Shown here: positions 6,975-10,511 of the stretch, piece by piece
How the letters are laid out: each line of letters opens with the position of its first letter
Numbering within the stretch: the stretch's first letter is position 1
Source of the DNA: Spirochaetaceae bacterium
GTDB taxonomy: Bacteria > Spirochaetota > Spirochaetia > SZUA-6 > Fen-1364
Length of the DNA: 10,511 nt
NCBI GenBank assembly: GCA_003141795.1
Contig: PLNO01000027.1
Coordinates: forward strand, 1 to 10,511
Direction of reading: 5' to 3'
Notes under the pieces: generated by a model
What the model saw: the letters and a program-made list of their open reading frames with translations, nothing else
Told to the model about the DNA's origin: nothing
Databases searched by the model: none
Made by a program: the position numbers and the translations under genes

Positions 6975-7267
6975 GGGGCGCCGCCCGGCAGGCTGCCGCG
7001 CCCGACATTCACGCTGTCCACGATCCCGATGACCGCTGCGTCGGCGGGGGTGAACCACCCGTTCGGGTTGGCCTGCGCAGCCTCCTTGCCCGCCTCGTAG
7101 AACACGAGGTCTCCCTCACCGGCGCGCACGGTATCGAACGCGACGATGGCGGGCCCCGCCTCCTGCCGCGCTTCGTCCAGCGGCTGCACGAGGAGCAGCG
7201 CCAGACCGTGGAGCGACTCCACCTTGTGCGTGCTCACGACCCTTCCGATCACGCGTCCGAGCTTCAT
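6971..7267 (-). CDS. BMC-P pentameric shell protein (EutN/CcmL family), paralog 2
   Basis: Predicted 98-residue EutN/CcmL-family shell protein. It opens GRVIGRVVSTHKVESLHG, continues with LALLLVQPLD, IVAFDTVRAGEGDLVFYEAG and then DAAVIGIVDSVNVG, the standard order of strands. Two features set it apart: the usual GSSAR after the VFY strand is replaced by a longer AGKEAAQANPNGWFTPAD loop, and the tail is Gly/Pro-rich. The ATG directly abuts the dehydrogenase TGA with no intervening base, and its stop overlaps the next BMC-P start. Tight coupling and distinct loops suggest that the paralogs are separately kept shell parts, perhaps forming different or mixed pentamers. Confidence 0.92.
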   Translation of the reverse strand: MKLGRVIGRVVSTHKVESLHGLALLLVQPLDEARQEAGPAIVAFDTVRAGEGDLVFYEAGKEAAQANPNGWFTPADAAVIGIVDSVNVGRGSLPGGAP

Positions 7268-8722
7268 TCAAATGATCCTGAAGGAATCCACGAGCGTGCA
7301 GCGCCTCTCCCGTGTGAAGGTGCGCGCCCGGGTCACCCCTTCGCCGGTGGGACTGGCGATGGTGAGGGATGCGTAGCCCGCCCCGCCGAGTCCCAGACCC
7401 GCGTAGCAGGGCCCGTTCTTCACGAAGACGGAGCAGTTCATTGCGCGCGCCATCTTCGAAAGGGTTTCAATGTTGTGGGAATGGATCATCGCCGAATGGC
7501 GGAAGCCGTGCTCGACGTCCACCGCAAGACCGATGGCGTCGTCCGCGTTCGCCATCCGCACGAGCGGGATCACGGGCATGAGCTGCTCGGTCCACACCAG
7601 CGGGTGGTCACGACCCACCTCCATCAGGAGGATCCGCGTACCGGCGGGAACCTCGATCCCCGCGGCTTTCGCGATGTGCTGCGGGCTCTTCCCGACGAAC
7701 GTCTTGTTCGGCGCCCCTTCCTTCCCCGGCCCTCCGGGCACTGCGATCACGAGCTTCGTCACCGCCTCCGCCTGCGCCGCGCTGAGCTCGAAGGCGCCAT
7801 TGCGGCGCATCTCCTCTTTCAGCCTGTCGGCGATGGAGGCGACGGCGAGGATCTCCTTTTCGCAGATGCAGACCACGTTGTGGTCGAAGCCCGCCCCCGC
7901 GACGATGTCCCGCCCCGCCTTCACGAGATCTGCCGTCTCGTCCACGACGCAGGGGGGATTGCCCGGCCCCGCGCAGATCGCCTTCTTGCCACTGCCCATC
8001 GCCGCCTTTACGACTCCGGGCCCGCCCGTGACGACGAGAAGTGCCACACCGCGGTGCCGCATCAGCGCATTGGCGCTTTCGATAGTGGGCTCGGCCAGGG
8101 CACAGAGGAGGTTGGCGGGGCCGCCGGCCGCGACGATGGCATCGTTGAAAAAGGAGATGAGCCGGCACGACACCCGCTTCGCGTTCGGATGGACATTGAA
8201 GATCACCGAGTTGCCCGCGCTGATCATGCCGATGGAGTTGCTCGTGATCGTCGCGAGCGGATTGGTGACGGGGGTCACCGCGCAGATCACCCCGTAGGGT
8301 GCATGCTCGACGAGCGTCATCCCATGCTCGTCAGAATACGCCGTGGGCTGTACATCCTCCACCCCCGGCGTTTTCTCCGCGGCAAGCGCGTTTTTCAGCT
8401 TTTTGTCCGTCGCATTCCCCAGGCCCGTCTCCGACACGGCCTCTGCGGAGAGCGAATCGTTGTTGTCGAGCATCACCCTTCGCATGGCCGCGATCATCCG
8501 CCCGCGCGTCTCAAGCGGCACTGTCGACAGCGTCCGCTGCGCCGCCGCCGCGGCCACCACCATGGAATCGATATCCGTGAAGATGCCGGCGCCCAGAGGC
8601 GCCGTATGGGCGGTCGGGGCGGTCGGAGCTGCCGGCGCACTCCCCGCCAGAAGTGACGCGATCTCGGGGCTCTTCAGCACCTGTTCGACGAGCTTCCGAA
8701 CCTCATCGGTTAGGTCAGCCAC
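7268..8722 (-). CDS. CoA-acylating aldehyde dehydrogenase, PduP/EutE type, BMC cargo
   Basis: Predicted 484-residue enzyme that oxidises an aldehyde, most likely acetaldehyde from DeoC, to acetyl-CoA with NAD+ and CoA. Motifs are those of BMC aldehyde dehydrogenases: APYGVICAVTPVTNP near 141-155, a VVTGGPGVVKAAMGSGK nucleotide-binding region near 230-246, AGPGNPPCVVDETAD, and DHNVVCICEKE with the catalytic Cys285. Residues about 2-27 (ADLTDEVRKLVEQVLKSPE...) form an amphipathic helix, followed by an Ala/Pro/Thr linker to about 42, the typical encapsulation-peptide layout. The GTG at 8722 is chosen because the helix starts there, it lies 13 bp after the preceding BMC-P stop, and AGGGGG precedes it. 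The frame upstream to 8974 overlaps that BMC-P gene and lacks support. Length fits PduP (about 460) plus the linker. Confidence 0.95.
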   Translation of the reverse strand: MADLTDEVRKLVEQVLKSPEIASLLAGSAPAAPTAPTAHTAPLGAGIFTDIDSMVVAAAAAQRTLSTVPLETRGRMIAAMRRVMLDNNDSLSAEAVSETGLGNATDKKLKNALAAEKTPGVEDVQPTAYSDEHGMTLVEHAPYGVICAVTPVTNPLATITSNSIGMISAGNSVIFNVHPNAKRVSCRLISFFNDAIVAAGGPANLLCALAEPTIESANALMRHRGVALLVVTGGPGVVKAAMGSGKKAICAGPGNPPCVVDETADLVKAGRDIVAGAGFDHNVVCICEKEILAVASIADRLKEEMRRNGAFELSAAQAEAVTKLVIAVPGGPGKEGAPNKTFVGKSPQHIAKAAGIEVPAGTRILLMEVGRDHPLVWTEQLMPVIPLVRMANADDAIGLAVDVEHGFRHSAMIHSHNIETLSKMARAMNCSVFVKNGPCYAGLGLGGAGYASLTIASPTGEGVTRARTFTRERRCTLVDSFRII

Positions 8723-8735
8723 TACCTGCCCCCTG

Positions 8736-9026
8736 TCATTCCTGCCGCCAGACCATGGTCCCGCCCTGGTCGATGGCATCGACGATACCCACCACCAGCG
8801 CATCCATGGGGCGATCGTCCGTACGGCGCGTCCAGCGGCACGAGCTGCCCTGCGTGAGCAGGACAAGCTGCCCCCTGTCGGCGCCGACCATGTCCAGCGC
8901 CACGAGGTACTCCTTGCGGCCCGTGCCGCTCTGGTCGCATTCCTCCACGAGAAGCCACCGGGCGCCGTCGACATTGTCGGCCCTGCGCGTCGCGATCACC
9001 GTTCCCCGCACCCGTGCAAGGTTCAT
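8736..9026 (-). CDS. BMC-P pentameric shell protein (EutN/CcmL family), paralog 3
   Basis: Predicted 96-residue EutN/CcmL-family vertex protein. Strand pattern: LARVRGTVIATRRADNVDG, RWLLVEECD, YLVALDMVGADRGQLVLLTQGSSCRW, then DALVVGIVDAID and a short tail. Compared with its neighbours it has RR in place of the usual T-x-K after the second strand, Cys in GSSCR where GSSAR is normal, and an Arg-rich loop (RWTRRTDD). The ATG overlaps the previous BMC-P stop (ATGA at 9026-9023). It shares the opening LARVRGTV with paralog 4, suggesting that these two arose by a more recent duplication than paralogs 1 and 2. Confidence 0.93.
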   Translation of the reverse strand: MNLARVRGTVIATRRADNVDGARWLLVEECDQSGTGRKEYLVALDMVGADRGQLVLLTQGSSCRWTRRTDDRPMDALVVGIVDAIDQGGTMVWRQE

Positions 9027-9337
9027 CCGGACCCCTGCTCATCCGCGCTCGTACTGTAGGTGAGCTCTCCGTCGTTCTCGATGGCGTCCACGATGGCGAT
9101 GATCGTGGCATCCGACGGCCTGCCCTTGGTGGCCTCCGTCATGCGCGCGCTGGAGCCGCTGACGTAGAACACGACCTCCCCCGCGTTCGCTCCCACGGCG
9201 TCGATGGCGACGAGGAAGTCACCCTTCCCCGCGAGGCTCACCGGGTCGATCTTCTCCAGCAAGAGGAGCCGCAGGCCGGTCATCGATTCGGGCTTGTGCG
9301 TGGCGACCACGGTGCCGCGTACCCGGGCCAATACCAT
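9023..9337 (-). CDS. BMC-P pentameric shell protein (EutN/CcmL family), paralog 4
   Basis: Predicted 104-residue EutN/CcmL-family vertex protein and the most canonical of the four. It has VLARVRGTVVATHKPESMTG, LRLLLLEKID, FLVAIDAVGANAGEVVFYVSGSSARM, and SDATIIAIVDAIE. A polar 11-residue tail after the last strand (STSADEQGSG end) extends beyond the barrel and may be disordered. It follows the BMC-H stop by 13 bp without a strong Shine-Dalgarno, so it may rely on coupling from BMC-H translation, and its TGA overlaps the next ATG. Confidence 0.94.
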   Translation of the reverse strand: MVLARVRGTVVATHKPESMTGLRLLLLEKIDPVSLAGKGDFLVAIDAVGANAGEVVFYVSGSSARMTEATKGRPSDATIIAIVDAIENDGELTYSTSADEQGSG

Positions 9338-9350
9338 TGAGGGCGCCCCG

Positions 9351-9659
9351 CTACTTCTTCGCCGTCGGTGCTTTGCGGCCGAGCGGGAGTGCGGCGTCCA
9401 CCGATTCGTGCGGCCGCGGTATCACGTGGGTGGAGACCATCTCCCCGACCTTCTCCGCGGCGCGGCTTCCCGCATCCACCGCGGCACGGCATGCCGCGAC
9501 GTCGCCGCGAACAATGGCCGTCACGTACCCGCCGCCGATTTTCTCGAAGCCGATAAGGTCGACCTTGGCCGCCTTCACCATCGCGTCGGCAGCTTCGACC
9601 ATCGCCGCGAATCCCCTGGTCTCTATCATGCCCAGGGCTTCGGAACCGGTATCCGCCAT
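9351..9659 (-). CDS. BMC-H hexameric shell protein (PduA/EutM type)
   Basis: Predicted 102-residue single-domain BMC shell protein, first gene of the operon. It has the family order: [20 protein letters not shown] at 8-27, the pore-loop region [21 protein letters not shown], the [12 protein letters not shown] helix, and [13 protein letters not shown]. Such proteins form flat hexamers that tile the shell facets. The pore motif is IGGG where PduA has IGSG, so the pore-lining serine is absent. The tail ([11 protein letters not shown]) is basic. AAGGAGGATCC lies directly before the ATG. A second copy truncated after 52 codons lies at 10064-10220, about 90% identical by hand alignment in the shared coding part. 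This is the only intact facet protein seen, and no BMC-T is present. Confidence 0.95.
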   Translation of the reverse strand: MADTGSEALGMIETRGFAAMVEAADAMVKAAKVDLIGFEKIGGGYVTAIVRGDVAACRAAVDAGSRAAEKVGEMVSTHVIPRPHESVDAALPLGRKAPTAKK

Positions 9660-9730
9660 GGATCCTCCTTCTCTCTCGACCCTTCACCGCGCTGAATGTC
9701 AGGCGGTGCTTAAGGTATTCCCAAAAGAAC
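9503..9730. repeat. Segmental duplication, copy 1 (BMC-H 5' part + permease relic)
   Basis: This stretch aligns without gaps to 10064-10291 at an offset of 561. By hand count there are about 15 mismatches in the 158 bp of coding and start region and about 16 in the next 70 bp, so divergence rises on the permease side. It covers BMC-H codons 1-52, the ribosome binding site and the last codons of an ABC permease frame. Confidence 0.88.
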
Positions 9731-9735
9731 CTTTC
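9679..9735 (-). pseudogene. Relic of an ABC permease C-terminus upstream of BMC-H
   Basis: Read on the minus strand, the frame gives [18 protein letters not shown], matching [18 protein letters not shown] at the end of the permease at 10237. The stop has become CGA (TCG at 9676-9678 on the plus strand, where the other copy has TCA). Homology is lost upstream of about 9735, where the promoter region begins. It is now part of the BMC operon leader and is not expected to be translated usefully. Confidence 0.7.
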
Positions 9736-9768
9736 AGGTCGACCGACCTCGTACTGTCGTTTCAACCC

Positions 9769-9797
9769 AGTATGAAGCGCTAAATGTTATATGTCAA
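9769..9797 (-). promoter_or_regulatory. Promoter of the BMC operon
   Basis: On the minus strand TTGACA (9797-9792) is a perfect -35, followed after exactly 17 bp by CATACT (9774-9769), 4/6 to the -10. Transcription would start near 9762 and give a leader of about 100 nt that runs through the permease relic to the BMC-H ribosome binding site. It is the best promoter match in the window and stands in AT-rich DNA. Confidence 0.6.
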
Positions 9798-9811
9798 GCA
9801 TTATGGAACAT
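9784..9811. promoter_or_regulatory. Palindromic operator candidate over the BMC promoter
   Basis: The site reads ATGTTnnAT, ten bases, ATnnAACAT: seven matched positions in each arm of a 28-bp dyad. It covers the -35 of the BMC promoter and lies between the operon and the divergent DeoR-type gene, so repression by that regulator is a reasonable inference. No experimental or comparative support is available here. The region 9812-9955 is otherwise AT-rich with no gene; a lone TATATT at 9837 could serve as -10 for the DeoR side, without a clear -35. Confidence 0.4.
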
Positions 9812-9955
9812 AAAAGTTAAATAATGGTTGAAAATGTATATTTTTTTAACAAAAGGGGGCTCGAATGGGGTTTACTGAGGTAGAAACGAGCACGGGTATC
9901 GAGTAATTTCCCTGGAAGGTCAGAAAGCGATGGAAAGGAAAAGCAGGCGAAAACA

Positions 9956-10073
9956 ATGAACAAGGCTGAGCGTCTGACCGTGATCATGCAGACCCTTCAG
10001 ATCAGCAAGGCGTCGAGCGTTCAGGAACTGTCGCAGCAGCTGAACGTGTCGCACATGACGGTGCGCCGCGAAC
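9956..10073 (+). pseudogene. 5' fragment of a DeoR-family regulator, broken at the duplication junction
   Basis: An ATG at 9956, with AGGCG about 9 nt upstream, opens 39 codons that fit the DeoR-family N-terminal helix-turn-helix: ERLTVIMQTLQ, then [20 protein letters not shown], matching the family pattern VxELxxxLxVSxxTVRRD. After Glu39 the frame enters DNA antisense to a BMC-H gene and no DeoR-like sequence follows. The frame happens to stay open to the window edge (codons 40-185), but its Arg/Pro/Trp-rich content is that of an antisense shadow. DeoR proteins are usually about 250 residues with a sugar-phosphate-sensing domain, which is lost here. Its place, divergent from the BMC operon, suggests that it was the local regulator responding to a sugar phosphate. 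Genuine breakage and assembly error cannot be told apart. Confidence 0.72.
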
Positions 10074-10220
10074 GATGGCCGTCACGTACCCGCCGCCGAT
10101 TTTCTCGAACCCGACCAGGTCGCCCCTGGCCGCCTTCACCATTGCGTCGGCCGCTTCGACCATCGCCACGAACCCCCTGGTCTCGATCATTCCCAGGGCA
10201 TCGGAACTGGCATCCGCCAT
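10064..10220 (-). pseudogene. Truncated second BMC-H gene
   Basis: From the ATG at 10220 the frame gives 52 codons of BMC-H protein ([20 protein letters not shown] ... [13 protein letters not shown]). It then runs about 20 codons into DeoR antisense DNA and stops at 10002. The C-terminal half, with the DAG helix and the VIPRPH segment, is missing, so a normal hexamer subunit is unlikely. Differences from the intact copy are mostly synonymous or mild (A to V, KVD to RGD), which suggests that both copies were under selection before the break. AGAGGAACC precedes the ATG. It lies 16 bp after the permease stop and was probably co-transcribed with it. Confidence 0.85.
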
Positions 10221-10291
10221 GGTTCCTCTTTCTCTCTCAACCCTTCACCGCGCCGAAAGTCAGGCCCCGTACGAGGTATTTCTGGAAGAAC
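10064..10291. repeat. Segmental duplication, copy 2 (BMC-H 5' part + permease 3' end)
   Basis: This is the partner of 9503-9730 at an offset of 561 with no gaps. The left end coincides with the DeoR break at the shared sequence CGCCGCGAAC (10064-10073, also 9503-9512). Here the permease side is intact and in frame, so this copy keeps the older arrangement of permease followed by BMC-H. Confidence 0.88.
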
Positions 10292-10511
10292 AGCGTGAGA
10301 ATGATCCCCGGCAGGATGGCCACGAGGGAGAGCGCGGAAATTTCGCCCCAGGGGATCTGGTGGCCGCCCGTCATGCCCGCCAGCGTGATAGGCAGCGTCT
10401 GGGTCTTCGACCGGGTGAAGATCAGAGCGAACAGGAACTCGTTCCACGAGAATATGAAGACGAACAGCGCCGTCACAGCAATGCCGGGTACGGCGAGAGG
10501 GAGAATGTACT
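10237..10511 (-). CDS. Sugar ABC transporter permease, CUT1/MalG type (3' end, runs off the window)
   Basis: The last 90 residues of an inner-membrane ABC permease. [31 protein letters not shown] is the end of the EAA loop region and the following helix; then come [11 protein letters not shown], a helix [15 protein letters not shown] and the terminal [15 protein letters not shown], all typical of the second permease (MalG-like) of CUT1 sugar transporters. The start lies beyond 10511. Stop at 10237-10239, 16 bp before the truncated BMC-H start. It would import a sugar or a related compound, which might feed the BMC pathway; the substrate cannot be read from this part. Confidence 0.88.
   Translation of the reverse strand, partial: YILPLAVPGIAVTALFVFIFSWNEFLFALIFTRSKTQTLPITLAGMTGGHQIPWGEISALSLVAILPGIILTLFFQKYLVRGLTFGAVKG

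Noticed and set aside
6968..8656. A 562-codon plus-strand open frame opposite the aldehyde dehydrogenase
   Set aside because: Its His/Arg-rich composition lacks any domain, while the minus strand has clear dehydrogenase and shell motifs.
9956..10511. The DeoR-antisense fusion frame as a novel gene (185 codons, open to the window edge)
   Set aside because: Past codon 39 it is antisense to conserved BMC-H and permease coding DNA, and its composition is that of a shadow frame.
9660..10511. Insertion sequence or integrase as the cause of the rearrangement
   Set aside because: No transposase frame, terminal inverted repeats or target duplications were found; microhomology explains the junction more simply.
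1..10511. CRISPR array, tRNA or rRNA genes
   Set aside because: No regularly spaced direct repeats, cloverleaf-like sequence or conserved rRNA segments were noticed on either strand.

Overview
The window is GC-rich bacterial chromosomal DNA with closely packed genes. Its core is a bacterial microcompartment (BMC, metabolosome) operon on the minus strand, about 9660 down to 5435. Order of transcription: one hexamer shell protein (BMC-H), two pentamer shell proteins (BMC-P), a CoA-acylating aldehyde dehydrogenase, two more BMC-P, an RpiB-family sugar-phosphate isomerase, and a deoxyribose-phosphate aldolase (DeoC). This matches the locus class called sugar-phosphate-utilizing (SPU): DeoC splits deoxyribose 5-phosphate into glyceraldehyde 3-phosphate and acetaldehyde, and the dehydrogenase turns the toxic acetaldehyde into acetyl-CoA inside a protein shell. 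DeoC and the dehydrogenase both begin with an amphipathic helix plus an Ala/Pro/Gly-rich linker, as in cargo encapsulation peptides.

Left of the BMC operon, from the left edge: an EamA-family exporter (minus) divergent from a MocR/PdxR-type regulator (plus); an ArgA-type N-acetylglutamate synthase (minus) that meets the MocR gene stop-to-stop; an unrecognised lipoprotein (plus) with a strong hairpin terminator; and a small polynucleotide-kinase-like P-loop protein (minus) just downstream of deoC.

The right end (9660-10511) is rearranged. An AT-rich region carries a good sigma-70-type promoter for the BMC operon, overlapped by a palindrome. It also carries the first ~39 codons of a DeoR-family regulator in divergent orientation. 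That gene breaks off at about 10064-10073 and continues into a second, diverged and truncated copy of the BMC-H gene on the opposite strand. The second copy is preceded on the minus strand by the 3' end of a CUT1-type sugar ABC permease that runs off the window. The region upstream of the intact BMC-H gene still holds a decayed relic of the same permease C-terminus. The two regions are therefore a duplicated permease/BMC-H junction (about 228 bp, about 86% identical by hand alignment), joined to the DeoR gene at a 10-bp shared sequence.

The organism is not certain. High GC, Shine-Dalgarno starts, the typical lipobox and the gene mix would fit a GC-rich spirochaete or another metagenome-derived anaerobe, but no phylogenetic marker is present. 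No tRNA, rRNA, CRISPR array or transposase was seen.
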